Notes: generated by a model from the sequence alone, not told the origin. A stretch of DNA of 64,000 nucleotides from Flavobacterium sp. M31R6 (GCF_013284035.1 NZ_CP054141.1:3286001-3350000), one strand, 5' to 3'. Shown: positions 43,583 to 52,876, numbered from the stretch's first letter. Made by a program: numbers and translations.

Positions 43583-43976
43583 GGGGTCGACTGGTTTTGA
43601 CAGCAAGTCGAATTGGAAAGTAAGCACGTCGAGAACTGGGACAATTCTCGTAAATAAAAGGTCTCAAACATTTTACACGGCGAAGGAAACTACGCTCTTG
43701 CTGCATAATCTGAATCATAGTAAGATTAGCCTCGTCCTACCAGGTAGGAAAGCAGGATTCATCTCGAAAGCTTTGGTTTATAGCGGTCGATTAAGGTGAA
43801 TCGTAAATTTAAACCTAGATTTTCACAAGCTTCGGGTGGATTTCGAAATTAAAGAAGCTAAGCAAAGAGCGGTTGTTCCTGACCTAACTCCAAGTCGAAA
43901 ATTCATTCAGGAAATAAGCGTGTAGAAAGCTCTTTGGTTGCTTGTTTGGACCCGGGTTCGATTCCCGGCGATTCCA
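43583..43976 (+). ncRNA. ssrA: Transfer-messenger RNA (ssrA)
   Basis: The 5' end GGGGTCGACTGG and the 3' end GGTTCGATTCCCGGCGATTCCA form the acceptor stem (GGGGTCG with CGATTCC, two G-T pairs) and T-arm of a tRNA-like domain. The tag frame (43679-43708) reads GEGNYALAA and a stop TAA; the YALAA end is the usual degradation signal. The CCA tail is not encoded (ACT follows), so it is added afterwards. tmRNA frees stalled ribosomes and tags their peptides. An integrase gene begins about 300 bp beyond its 3' end. Confidence 0.95.
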
Positions 43977-43979
43977 CTG
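43955..43979 (+). other. Candidate attL at the ssrA 3' end
   Basis: The tmRNA T-arm and acceptor stem (GGTTCGATTCCCGGCGATTC) is a frequent target of tyrosine integrases. Here an integrase gene lies just downstream in the same direction. I did not find a second copy of this sequence in the window, so the far end of the element is unproven. Confidence 0.5.
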
Positions 43980-44041
43980 GGACCGTTTAAAGCCAACTTT
44001 TCAAAGTTGCCAAAAACGCACAAAATGTCTCGAAACCCTAT

Positions 44042-44077
44042 AAAAGCCTGCAAATTTAAAAATTTGCAAGCTTTTTT
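44042..44077 (+). terminator. Terminator downstream of ssrA
   Basis: AAAAGCCTGCAAATTT (44042-44057) with AAATTTGCAAGCTTTT (44060-44075), one mismatch, then T residues. Confidence 0.82.
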
Positions 44078-44110
44078 ATTTTTCCTGCAACTATCAAAAT
44101 TTTCAAAAGT

Positions 44111-44181
44111 GCTCCAAATATTTATGGCAATTTTGTGGCATTTTAGTACTGGAGCAAAAAGTGCCACAAAATTGCCATAAA
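44111..44181. repeat. Perfect 20-bp inverted repeat between ssrA and the integrase
   Basis: Arms TTTATGGCAATTTTGTGGCA (44121-44140) and TGCCACAAAATTGCCATAAA (44162-44181). A competing short stem GCTCC (44111-44115) / GGAGC (44151-44155) overlaps it. Each arm also carries a direct repeat TGGCA. Position suggests integrase arm-type sites or control of the integrase gene. Confidence 0.8.
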
Positions 44182-44279
44182 AAAGAACTTAAGTAACTGA
44201 ATTACAACATGTAAAACAGGTTAACGACTTGACTAAAGAACATCATAATTCTATATTTATTAACTTAAAAAATTGAATT

Positions 44280-45584
44280 ATGTTAGAAAGCAGCTTTGGG
44301 CTTTGTTTCTTTTTGAAAACAACCAAAAACAAATCAAACAGCAGATATATTTATCTGAGAGTAACAGTAGATGGAATACCTAAAGAGACATCTACTAAAA
44401 GGACATGGGACATTCAAAGGTGGGATCAAAAAACAGAAAGAGCAACGGGAAATAAGGAAGATGCCAAGACTCTAAATCATTTTCTTGATGCTCTAACCAC
44501 TCGGATCAACCAATTTAAAATGGATTTAATTTACAACGAAAAATCGATTTCAGCGCAGCGGATTATTGATTTTGTATTGGGAAGGATAGTTTCAAAAGCA
44601 ATGCTTCTTCAAGAATTTAAAAAGCATAATGACGAAATGTTAGCATTGGTACCTCAAGATTATGCTCTAGCAACACACAAACGCTATGAGACAGCAAGAT
44701 TTCATGCCAGAGAATTTGTGAAATACAAATACGCGACGGAGGATATTGAATTCAGGGACTTAGATTATGATTTTATTATCAGCTATGAATTATATCTAAA
44801 AACCGTACGAAATTGTGTAAATAACTCTGCCTTAAAATATATTGCCTGCATGAAAAAGATCATAAACAGGGCAATTGATAAAGATATAATTGTTCAGGAT
44901 CCTTTCAGAGCATTCAAACGTAAAATGACAAAAACTGTAAAAAGACCACTTACCGCGAGTGAACTGCGCACGCTCGAACAGGTCAGTATTACAACTACAA
45001 GACTCCAAACAGTTCGTGATATCTTTGTCTTTCAGTGCTATACTGGTCTGGCTTATATTGACGCATACCAACTTCGGAAAACAGATATAAAAATAGGTAT
45101 AGATGGAGCGCAATGGATAATGTCCGAAAGACAAAAGACTGGTTCTGTGACCAATGTTCCATTACTTCCCAAAGCCCTCGAAATAATAGAAAAGTACAAA
45201 GAACATCCGCTCTGCCTTTCGAGGAATACTGTCCTACCCGTCGCATCTAATCAAAAAATGAATGCATATCTTAAAGAAATAGCCGATCTTTGTGGGTTTA
45301 CTTGCGAATTGAACACACATAAAGCCAGACGTACTTTTGGTAGCACAGTTACTCTTAATAATGATGTGCCAATTTCCGTAGTAAAAGAGATGCTGGGGCA
45401 CCAGTCAATCCGCCAGACTGAATTGTATGCAATTACCACTGAGCAAACAATTGGCAGGGAAATGAATAACTTGAGTAGCAAGCTGCGTAAAGTCAACCCA
45501 ACCATACATGATGAAGCAATGTCTATGATCTCGAAACTGGAAAAAGAATTACAAAAACTTAAAGAACAATTTGGGATTAAATAA
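44280..45584 (+). CDS. Tyrosine-type site-specific integrase
   Basis: 434 residues. N-terminal arm/SAM-like region (YIYLRVTVDGIPKETSTKRT; core-binding about 105-215), catalytic domain about 220-415. Visible catalytic residues: H347-x-x-R350 in NTHKARRTFGS, H374 in LGHQSIRQTELYA and the nucleophile Y383. The first catalytic arginine is replaced by Ala258 in CYTGLAYIDAYQL, as in some Bacteroides conjugative-transposon integrases. It lies next to the ssrA 3' end, so it most likely catalysed insertion of the island there. Confidence 0.92.
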   Translation: MLESSFGLCFFLKTTKNKSNSRYIYLRVTVDGIPKETSTKRTWDIQRWDQKTERATGNKEDAKTLNHFLDALTTRINQFKMDLIYNEKSISAQRIIDFVLGRIVSKAMLLQEFKKHNDEMLALVPQDYALATHKRYETARFHAREFVKYKYATEDIEFRDLDYDFIISYELYLKTVRNCVNNSALKYIACMKKIINRAIDKDIIVQDPFRAFKRKMTKTVKRPLTASELRTLEQVSITTTRLQTVRDIFVFQCYTGLAYIDAYQLRKTDIKIGIDGAQWIMSERQKTGSVTNVPLLPKALEIIEKYKEHPLCLSRNTVLPVASNQKMNAYLKEIADLCGFTCELNTHKARRTFGSTVTLNNDVPISVVKEMLGHQSIRQTELYAITTEQTIGREMNNLSSKLRKVNPTIHDEAMSMISKLEKELQKLKEQFGIK

Positions 45585-45605
45585 ACTAAAAAAACAACCT
45601 TAGCA

Positions 45606-45700
45606 ATTAGAATGCACCCAAAAGTTTGGACGAAATTATAATTAATTTTGATAATAATGAGCTCGGTATTGTATCGGGCTCATTCCGTTTAGATTTAGCT
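45606..45700. mobile_element. Possible insertion-sequence end remnant
   Basis: Starts AATTAGAATGCACCCAAAAG and contains a 10-bp stem GAGCTCGGTA / TATCGGGCTC (two G-T pairs) at about 45659-45681. It resembles, from memory, the terminal part of IS3-type elements common in flavobacteria. No transposase is present here. Confidence 0.35.
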
Positions 45701-45705
45701 TTATT

Positions 45706-47330
45706 TTAATAATAAAAGTAACGATGTTGTCCTAATGCAAAATCATTTGGTTTTGGAAGTAATTTGATTTCTATTTCTGGGGCATATGGATGTTCGTAGA
45801 ATAAACCTTCCAATGTTTTATGGGCGTTGTCCAATTTATTCGCATTATCTTCATAGCACGAAATAATTAGTTTATCGGGCCTAATTATCTTTGCTATATT
45901 AGCCAAAACCTGCAGTGAGTTTAGGCCATCACTATTCTTTTCAAAAAAATGCATAACAGGAATGTTTGGCTTCACCAATTATTACTTGCCATCAGATACA
46001 CAGAAAATATCAATATCTGTATCAGGTTTCCGATCCGAAAATGATAGATATAAATTAATTTGAGGACTAAATTGAAAAGATCGTCTACTCCGTGCTGCAA
46101 TGCTTGCCAATGTTCTAATTACTGTAAGGTTAGCATCTCTTTCGGTCTTTGATCTATAAATATTATTCTTAATAAGATCATTTAGCTTATAGGCAAAATT
46201 AGGTTCTACTGACATTGTGAAACTTTGAAGGCATCCTTTACATTTAACTGTTTCATCAATTTCATTTAAATGGTAATAAAAAGTAGATGAACATTGATTG
46301 CACTTTAGGAGGTATCCTTTAAAAAACACTTGGTATTGGCATAGCTCAGCCAGTGTGTTTTTTAATCCTAACTCTAAATTTTCTTCATTAATTCTTGATT
46401 CTTCCCTTGGTGTAAAAACATATCCAGCTTCAACAAGCTTTGTGATTGCACGCACCTTTAAATCATTAAAGGTAAAAGCACTGCCAGCTGCGCGATTGGT
46501 AATGGCATATTCTTCCAACAGAGAAACCCAAAAGTTGCCAGTAAAAAAATCACTAATAGTTGCAAATTCACCATTAAATAAATTAATAAATTACATAAGC
46601 CTACGGCTGTCGTCATGTAAAGCAGTTTCGACAAATACTGTATCTGACGATTGACCATAAATAACTGGACGACTGATTATTTGAGATACCACCTGTCTTA
46701 TTTCCAGAATTAAAATTTTCAAATGACTTGCCGTGTTTTGACCATGTATAAACAATGAAACTGACCTTTTTTTATTAATTCTTCCTTCAGAATTTGGCAA
46801 TACATTATATATATCATATGTAAAAGGCATACGCAGTATTTTAGTCTTATCATCTACTATGGAAGTTATGTCAATGTCAACGACCCATTTTGAGGATAAA
46901 AACTTATGTTACTGGCAAAGCTTAGAGGAGGGATTGCATATAATGCTTTCTGACCAACAAAAGTTTCTAGTGTTTCACTTTCTCCCAAAATTCTCTCGTA
47001 CAATCCATTGGCATCAAGAATTTGATACGGGCAGTTGCTACATTCGTTGCACATGAATGGCTTTCCCTTAGATATTGGGGATAATAAGTTCTTTATTATT
47101 GATTTTAATTCTTCTTCAGAAATAGGTGTGGAACATACCTTAATGAAATCTCCTGATACCACACCATAAATTACATTTCCAAAATATTTGTCTTGAACCA
47201 AAAGTTCTAATTGCTCAAGTATGATATAATAGGCGTTATCCCCTTCATACAAAAGGCGATTCCAATATCAACATAATGAATAATATTCCCATTTGATTTA
47301 GCATTAGAATAAACTGTAGACCCTACTTTT
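45706..47330 (-). pseudogene. Broken gene for a PD-(D/E)XK-type nuclease with zinc ribbon
   Basis: One coding region in several frames on the minus strand. From its start: NAKSNGNIIHYVDIGIA, frameshift near 47255, YEGDNAYYIILEQLELL, frameshift near 46885 (VVDIDITSIVDDKTK), an in-frame TAA at 46591-46593, NGEFATISDFFTGNFWV, then a zinc ribbon (CNQC about 18 residues before CKGC), TVIRTLASIAARSRRSFQFS, and the nuclease-like core DIDIFCVSDGK, where a one-base loss near 45980 breaks the join to IIGEAKHS; it ends HRYFYY. The D-x-D ... E-x-K pattern suggests a PD-(D/E)XK nuclease, perhaps a defence gene. Function inferred. Confidence 0.72.
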
Positions 47331-47344
47331 TTTTATGCGTTTAC

Positions 47345-47605
47345 AACTGCTTAACCTGGATTTTTTCTTTTCCTTTCACAAAAACATAAGCGGTTTTTGG
47401 CGAAAAATGAGAAATTAAATTATCATTTATTCTAATGTTGGGTTCAATTTTATAATCTATTACTTGACCGCGATGAATTCCATTCCGTGCCCTTTCCAAT
47501 TTATAACATTCTTAGATTTTACACCCTAATCTTCCCAAAGAATACTGGTGACCATTCCATTTAGACCATAGATACAATGCTCATAAAATTTCGTAAATTC
47601 AATAA
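47345..47605 (-). pseudogene. Upstream remnant, possibly 5' part of the same broken gene
   Basis: Minus-strand frames: FTKFYEHCIYGLNGMVTSIL followed by a stop, then ARNGIHRGQVIDYKIEPNIR to KGKEKIQVKQL and a stop. They run up to the IS30 element, which probably interrupted the gene. I do not recognise the family. Joining it to the nuclease fragment is an inference from order and orientation. Confidence 0.5.
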
Positions 47606-48704
47606 CTTAATGCAACACTTTTAATTTTTTAAATTTGTTGTATATGGAAAAGAAACGTAACAGATTAACCTTTGCAGAGCGTGTTATAATCGAGACTTTA
47701 CTATCCGAAAAGAAGTCAATTTTATATATCGCTAGACAATTAGATCGTAACAGGAGTTCGATCCACAGAGAAGTCAAAAAATGGATTCGTATCTCTAGTG
47801 ATAAATACCAAGCACATCTTGCCGATTTTTGTGCTAAAGAAGAGTATCTAAACAAGAGGAACCTTGACAAAATAAACACTCATTTTAGGCTAAAAGTGTT
47901 TGTATATAGAGGATTACTCAATGATCACTCACCTGAACAAATCGCAGGAAGTATCAAAGATTCATATCCAAATGACCCCATAATGTCTATTTCCTATGAA
48001 GCAATATATAAGCATATTTACAAGCATAGACAATCTAGGTTAGGAAGAAAATTAATCAAACTACTACCCTACAGCCATTCAAAAAGAAGAAACAAAAAGA
48101 GATTTGGCTCTAAAAGATCTAGAATTAAAGATGCCATTAGTATTGAAATGCGACCAGATATCGAAAACAGAAAACAGCTTGGTTATTGGGAGGGCGACCA
48201 AATTGTAGGTCTAGGACACAAAAGCGCAATTGCCACAATGGTTGAAAGAAAAACAAGATTTACTTATATCATTTTCCTAAAAGACAGAACATCAGAAACC
48301 ATGACACAGGCCGTAGCAAAAACCTTAAACATCTTAATTCCAGAGGCAAGAAAAACAATGACATACGATAATGGAATGGAAATGTCGAATCATAAATGGC
48401 TTAAAGAAAATACAGGAATGGATATCTATTTTGCTCATCCATATTCGCCCTGGGAAAGAGGTACAAATGAGAACACAAACGGGCTAATAAGACGCTATTT
48501 TCCAAAGAAAACTGACTTTAATAACATTACCGAACAACAGCTAAATCAAGTTCAAAATAAACTTAATAATAGACCCAGAAAAGTATTGGGATATAAAACA
48601 CCAGCATACATGTTAGAACTAGAAATAAACAAGATCAAATACCTCAATTTAAAACCAAATTAGTATTTTTGATCATCACTAAAAAGACCAACTGTTGCAT
48701 TAAG
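47606..48704 (+). mobile_element. IS30-family insertion sequence, complete
   Basis: Terminal inverted repeats CTTAATGCAACA (47606-47617) and TGTTGCATTAAG (48693-48704), with weaker matching inward. It is about 1.1 kb with one intact transposase. No clear target-site duplication is visible at the flanks. Confidence 0.85.
47644..48663 (+). CDS. IS30-family transposase
   Basis: 339 residues. N-terminal HTH (LTFAERVIIETLLSEKKSIL, IARQLDRNRSSIHREVKKW) and a DDE domain with D185 (WEGDQIVG), D242 (TYDNGMEM) and E276 (ERGTNENTNGLIRRYF), giving the DD(33)E spacing of IS30. Start ATG 47644 (TTG 47635 possible). The reading frame is intact, so the element may still be active. Confidence 0.93.
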   Translation: MEKKRNRLTFAERVIIETLLSEKKSILYIARQLDRNRSSIHREVKKWIRISSDKYQAHLADFCAKEEYLNKRNLDKINTHFRLKVFVYRGLLNDHSPEQIAGSIKDSYPNDPIMSISYEAIYKHIYKHRQSRLGRKLIKLLPYSHSKRRNKKRFGSKRSRIKDAISIEMRPDIENRKQLGYWEGDQIVGLGHKSAIATMVERKTRFTYIIFLKDRTSETMTQAVAKTLNILIPEARKTMTYDNGMEMSNHKWLKENTGMDIYFAHPYSPWERGTNENTNGLIRRYFPKKTDFNNITEQQLNQVQNKLNNRPRKVLGYKTPAYMLELEINKIKYLNLKPN

Positions 48705-48772
48705 GTCTTGAATCCACCTTTCCTTTCCAAATCTTTATCAAATAAATAGTAAACCAATCATCTCAAAAAAAA

Positions 48773-49921
48773 TTATAGCATTTTTAGTTTTATGTGAAGT
48801 GTGGTCTTCAAAAGCAAAAAACCCATTGTTGCTGCTGCAAAAGAAGTCAATAAAATAACAAATTTAGAATTAGCAACTATTATCGGATCCGCAAATGCCA
48901 ATAAAGTAACAAAAATTGACATCGTAAATCCTATCGCCGCCAAGAAACTTACTCCTAAAATAGCCTTCCAGTTCATATCGCCGGGCAGTTTACAAAGCCC
49001 CAGAGAAACCGCTGAGAAACTAAACAGCATAATTCCTAATGGTTTTCCGACAATTAATCCCGTGGCAATACCAATACTGTACTGTTGCGAAAGGATTTCG
49101 CTTATATCCGAACCAATGACGATCGCTGTATTGGCTATGGCAAATAAGGGTAAAATAACAAAAGATACAGGTTTGTGGAGGAAATGCTGCAAAATGTAGG
49201 AAGTGGATTTTTCATCTCCATTTCCAAACGGAATGGCAAAGGCCAGCAAAACACCCGTAATCGTGGCGTGAATCCCTGAATTAAGCATAAAATACCACAT
49301 CACGACACCACCAATCAAATAAGGAATTAAATTTCTGACTTTTAATCGGTTCATAATCAATAGAACACCAAAAACACCTAATACAATAAACAAGTTGTGC
49401 AAGAGTAGCTCTTTGGTATAAAAAATGGCAATAACCAATATAGCACCCAAATCGTCTATAACAGCCAAAGCCGTCAAAAATATTTTTAAAGAGGCAGGAA
49501 CTTTATTTCCCAACAAAGATAAAATTCCCAAAGCAAAAGCAATATCCGTAGCCATCGGAATTCCAGCACCAGATTGCATTGGAGTCCCATAATTAAAGAC
49601 TAAATACAATCCTGCAGGAATCAGTATTCCTCCTAAAGCTGCAAAAATAGGTAAGGCAGCACTCTTTATATCGGACAATTCACCAATGTAAATTTCCCTT
49701 TCTAATTCTAATCCAATCAGCAAAAAGAAAATGGCCATCAATCCGTCATTAATCCAAAATTCAATGGGATGTCCGGCAAAATCAGTATGCCAAAAATGTT
49801 GGTAATCAGCCCCAAATACAGAATTGGCAATCCCTAACGAAATTACCGTGCACAGAATCAAAATAATTCCTGATGCTTTTTCGCTTTCAAAAAACTCGGA
49901 AAATAATTGGGTTAATTTCAT
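48773..49921 (-). CDS. nhaA: Na+/H+ antiporter NhaA
   Basis: Exchanges Na+ or Li+ for protons at the inner membrane. 382 residues, about 12 helices. Conserved: FWINDGLMAIFFLLIGLELE, GIPMATDIAFALGILSLLG (Asp126) and ALAVIDDLGAILVIAIFY (Asp156 and Asp157, the ion-binding pair). Length normal. A minus-strand -7 box TATATTTG lies at 49978-49985, part of a divergent promoter cassette shared in form with 53698-53757. The accessory island ends just downstream of it. Confidence 0.95.
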   Translation of the reverse strand: MKLTQLFSEFFESEKASGIILILCTVISLGIANSVFGADYQHFWHTDFAGHPIEFWINDGLMAIFFLLIGLELEREIYIGELSDIKSAALPIFAALGGILIPAGLYLVFNYGTPMQSGAGIPMATDIAFALGILSLLGNKVPASLKIFLTALAVIDDLGAILVIAIFYTKELLLHNLFIVLGVFGVLLIMNRLKVRNLIPYLIGGVVMWYFMLNSGIHATITGVLLAFAIPFGNGDEKSTSYILQHFLHKPVSFVILPLFAIANTAIVIGSDISEILSQQYSIGIATGLIVGKPLGIMLFSFSAVSLGLCKLPGDMNWKAILGVSFLAAIGFTMSIFVTLLAFADPIIVANSKFVILLTSFAAATMGFLLLKTTLHIKLKML

Positions 49922-49977
49922 ATTTTCTGTTAGGTTTTAAAACACTTGAGTTTTGATTATGACTTTTAAATTACTTA

Positions 49978-50037
49978 CAAATATATTTTTTTAATATTTA
50001 AAAAAATATTTTTTTTAATTTATTTTTTATACGTTTG
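49978..50037. promoter_or_regulatory. Divergent promoter cassette 1 (nhaA / FadL-like)
   Basis: TTACAAATATAT on the left gives a minus-strand TATATTTG; ATACGTTTGGT on the right gives a plus-strand TACGTTTG (50030-50037). Between them is an AT-rich imperfect palindrome. The 60-bp span between the outer ends of the two -7 boxes is the same as in cassette 2 (53698-53757). Confidence 0.7.
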
Positions 50038-50215
50038 GTAAAATAAAATAACTATTAAAAAGTATTAAACTCAAGAAGAAGAAGTAGTAGAAAAAGAAAT
50101 GTTACTAAATAAAAGATCAACTTTATTTCTTTATGAATTTATTATTTATATTTTACTTCCAAATTAACTGTAATTTGATATCATCTTAAACGAATACTCT
50201 AAATAATAAATTCTA

Positions 50216-51619
50216 ATGTTTTGTAAAATGGTTTATGTTTTATCCAAACGGCTCCTTTTATTACCTTTATTTCTATTTTTAAATAGCTATGCCCAACAGG
50301 GAAATTATAATTTTAATAATTTCGGAAATAAATCGATTTTATTATCAGGGAATGTTACAGGTAGTGTCGAAGACTTGGCAGTAGGTTATTACAATCCAGC
50401 ACGTTTAACCGAAATAGAGAACAATTCGTTTAGTGTCAACGCAAAAGTATATCAACTGAGTAAACTTCGTTTAAAAGATGCAATTGGCAATGATGTTTCC
50501 TTCAAAGATTCCGATTTCAAGGGAATTCCCTCTATGATTGCAGGTACATTTACATTCAAAAATCAAAAATTTGCCTATACGCTATTGAGTAAATCTTCTA
50601 ATGAGACCAATCTGAATTACACTACCATAACTAAGGTGAAGGATATATTAGATGAATTTATTGGTGACGAAACCTACAGTGGTACCATTCAAATAAAATC
50701 TAAATCCTCAGAAGAATGGCTTGGGTTAAGCTGGGCAGACTCAATAAACGACAGACTTAATATTGGATTTTCTACATTTGTTTCCGTTTATAATGAGCAA
50801 GGAGAAAGTGAATTTGATTATACGATTCAACATTCTCAAAACACACTAGTTGCCTCTTACAAAAACAAAGTTAGATTCGAACAAACTACTTATGGGGTGT
50901 TTCTAAAAGCTGGTTTAAATTATAATTTTAATAAAGCCACTTTGGGGCTTACTTTGACTTTACCTCATATAGGAGTGTGGAATAATGGAGAATTTTATTA
51001 CAAAGAAGTCATTGCAGGAATTGGTCCGGATAAAGATTTATTAGTTACGGATAAAGAAAATAATCTCAAAGCAGCAAGAAGAACGCCATTGTCGATTGCG
51101 GTAGGCAGTGGCATCCAATTGGGGAAACATAAATTGCATTTAAACGCCACCTGTTACAGTGGAATAAAAAATTATGATCGAATTGAAATCCCCACAATTC
51201 CACAAGAAAATAAACCTGATATAGCTTTTCAGTTAGAAGAATCTGCTAAACCCATTTTCAATTTTGGTGTTGGCTCAGAATTATATATCCATAAATCAAT
51301 TAAAGGGTATTTAAGTTTTGCCACTGATTATTCAGCTTATATTAGTAATGCCAATTTAATTAATTTGAATAGTCAATCAAAAAAAGACATCAATTTTAGT
51401 CAAGATTTTTACCATTTTGGTGGTGGATTTGAACTAAAGTTTCAATCCATCCAACTAATACTAGGTACTTCTTACACGAGAAGCAGTTCTGTTTTTTCAA
51501 AACCTATTGAAATAGAATCAGATTTAGGCAAAGAAAGTTCAAATATTACTTATCAACAATGGCAATTTATTGTAGGCCTTGAAATTCCTGTATTTGGTAA
51601 AAAAATTCAAATTAAATAA
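50216..51619 (+). CDS. FadL/OmpP1-like outer-membrane protein
   Basis: 467 residues with a signal peptide (LLLLPLFLFLNSYAQ). The mature start NKSILLSGNVTGSVEDLAVG followed by YYNPARLTEIENNSFSVNAK is the family hatch-like start, and the rest is beta-barrel rich with an aromatic ending (IVGLEIPVFGKK). FadL-type proteins pass hydrophobic compounds over the outer membrane. Start 50216 (ATG 50228 also possible). Its promoter lies in cassette 1, about 180 nt upstream. It converges with the PagL-like gene, 3 bp apart. Confidence 0.82.
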   Translation: MFCKMVYVLSKRLLLLPLFLFLNSYAQQGNYNFNNFGNKSILLSGNVTGSVEDLAVGYYNPARLTEIENNSFSVNAKVYQLSKLRLKDAIGNDVSFKDSDFKGIPSMIAGTFTFKNQKFAYTLLSKSSNETNLNYTTITKVKDILDEFIGDETYSGTIQIKSKSSEEWLGLSWADSINDRLNIGFSTFVSVYNEQGESEFDYTIQHSQNTLVASYKNKVRFEQTTYGVFLKAGLNYNFNKATLGLTLTLPHIGVWNNGEFYYKEVIAGIGPDKDLLVTDKENNLKAARRTPLSIAVGSGIQLGKHKLHLNATCYSGIKNYDRIEIPTIPQENKPDIAFQLEESAKPIFNFGVGSELYIHKSIKGYLSFATDYSAYISNANLINLNSQSKKDINFSQDFYHFGGGFELKFQSIQLILGTSYTRSSSVFSKPIEIESDLGKESSNITYQQWQFIVGLEIPVFGKKIQIK

Positions 51620-51622
51620 AAA

Positions 51623-52813
51623 TTACCAATTAAAGGGTTTAAATCCTACTCCAAATTCAATCCAATCGGCAGCAGCTCCAGCAAGCGTTTTCAAACCCAC
51701 TTGCACATATATTTTTTTAGATATTTCATATTGTAATGCGGGGCGCAGAAAAAAAGCGCCTTTTCCTCTGTCATCACTGAGATAGGTTCCTGCTTGCATT
51801 CGGATGGCCATTTTCCAAAACATAAAATCATATCCTGCGTGAACGCCCAGCAAATTTCTTTCGGAAGAAGGGTATTTCGGACTTAAACTTTCATCTCTAA
51901 AATAATCTAAACCAGCTGTAAATCCGTGCATATTAGAAAATTTATATTGGTATTCCCCTACTACTGAAAAAGTGGAATAATGCTTCGAAGTACCCTTGTC
52001 TTCATCTTTTTGGACAATGCCAAATGCGGTATAAAGATTTATGGCATTTGTTTTCAGTGCCATATTGGGGCTTTTAGAAGCAACTTTGATTCTTGCTGGC
52101 AATGGGTCGGCCTCGAAAGCATTGATACTACTCCATTGATACTCTTTATTGTAATTGTAACGTAAGCCCAAATTTAAGCCAAACATATTTAAACCGTGAT
52201 TGGGCACATTGCTGCGACCATTGCTAAAATGAGAAATATCAAGACCATAAATCAAATCCATTTCTCTTGTCATTTGATATGCTGCTCCAAAATGTAAATT
52301 GAAATACACGGCAATTTTGCTGCCAATAGCATCATTATTCGGGTTTTCAATTTCGTTAAAAGGAACTAAATTATACGTCAATCCAAATGAAGGACTGATT
52401 TCAATACCAGTTCGCTTGCCTGGTTTACTTAATGGGAAATTAATAAAGCCGTACAAAGCATTTGGTTTTCCAAGAATTTCTGGATCGCCAATTAATCCGG
52501 AATAGAATCCGACACCATAAGAGGGATTTCCATAATATTGGCTCCAATTTTCAGGGCTTTTAGGATACCAACCTACTCTAGCTTCCAGTGATCCGTAGCC
52601 TTGTTCTAATGCAGCGTTTAGACTTTTTCCAGAATAAAGATGTACGCCAGCGTGAGTTTTGATTTCGAAATATTTGAATCTTGCTTTGGTGTTTTTTATA
52701 GTGTCTATTTCTAAACTATCCGTACCAACTAGCATAGTGTTTCTGTAATTATTAGTTTTAGAATAGGCAAATGTCGAGAGTAAAAATAGTACAATGAAAA
52801 GATTTTTATTCAT
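51623..52813 (-). CDS. PagL-like lipid A 3-O-deacylase / acyloxyacyl hydrolase
   Basis: 396 residues. Signal peptide (LFIVLFLLSTFAYS), then a beta-barrel. The motif DISHFSNGRSNVPNHGLN (His195-Phe-Ser197) holds the His/Ser pair of PagL enzymes. PagL removes the 3-O acyl chain of lipid A, changing host recognition and polymyxin response. The protein is longer than classical PagL (about 170 aa) but matches the longer Bacteroidota acyloxyacyl hydrolase family. Activity not proven by sequence. Confidence 0.85.
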   Translation of the reverse strand: MNKNLFIVLFLLSTFAYSKTNNYRNTMLVGTDSLEIDTIKNTKARFKYFEIKTHAGVHLYSGKSLNAALEQGYGSLEARVGWYPKSPENWSQYYGNPSYGVGFYSGLIGDPEILGKPNALYGFINFPLSKPGKRTGIEISPSFGLTYNLVPFNEIENPNNDAIGSKIAVYFNLHFGAAYQMTREMDLIYGLDISHFSNGRSNVPNHGLNMFGLNLGLRYNYNKEYQWSSINAFEADPLPARIKVASKSPNMALKTNAINLYTAFGIVQKDEDKGTSKHYSTFSVVGEYQYKFSNMHGFTAGLDYFRDESLSPKYPSSERNLLGVHAGYDFMFWKMAIRMQAGTYLSDDRGKGAFFLRPALQYEISKKIYVQVGLKTLAGAAADWIEFGVGFKPFNW

Positions 52814-52876
52814 ATAGTTAAGTATTTAATACCAAAAGAAGGGGAAATTATTTCATACAATGGAACGGAATTAGCA

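Noticed and set aside
43581..43799. 72-residue frame starting MGSTGFDSKSNWK
   Set aside because: It lies inside the tmRNA; the sequence is explained by its structure and tag frame.
43907..44180. Overlapping frames on both strands at the ssrA 3' end
   Set aside because: They cover the tRNA-like domain and terminator; composition is not protein-like.
47256..47267. Short match GGCGATTCCA to the ssrA 3' end, considered as attR
   Set aside because: Only ten bases, and they belong to the broken nuclease coding sequence (VDIGIAF).
48700..48730. GAATCCACC near the end of the IS30 element considered as attR
   Set aside because: Similarity to the ssrA end is about 8 of 11 bases, not better than chance.
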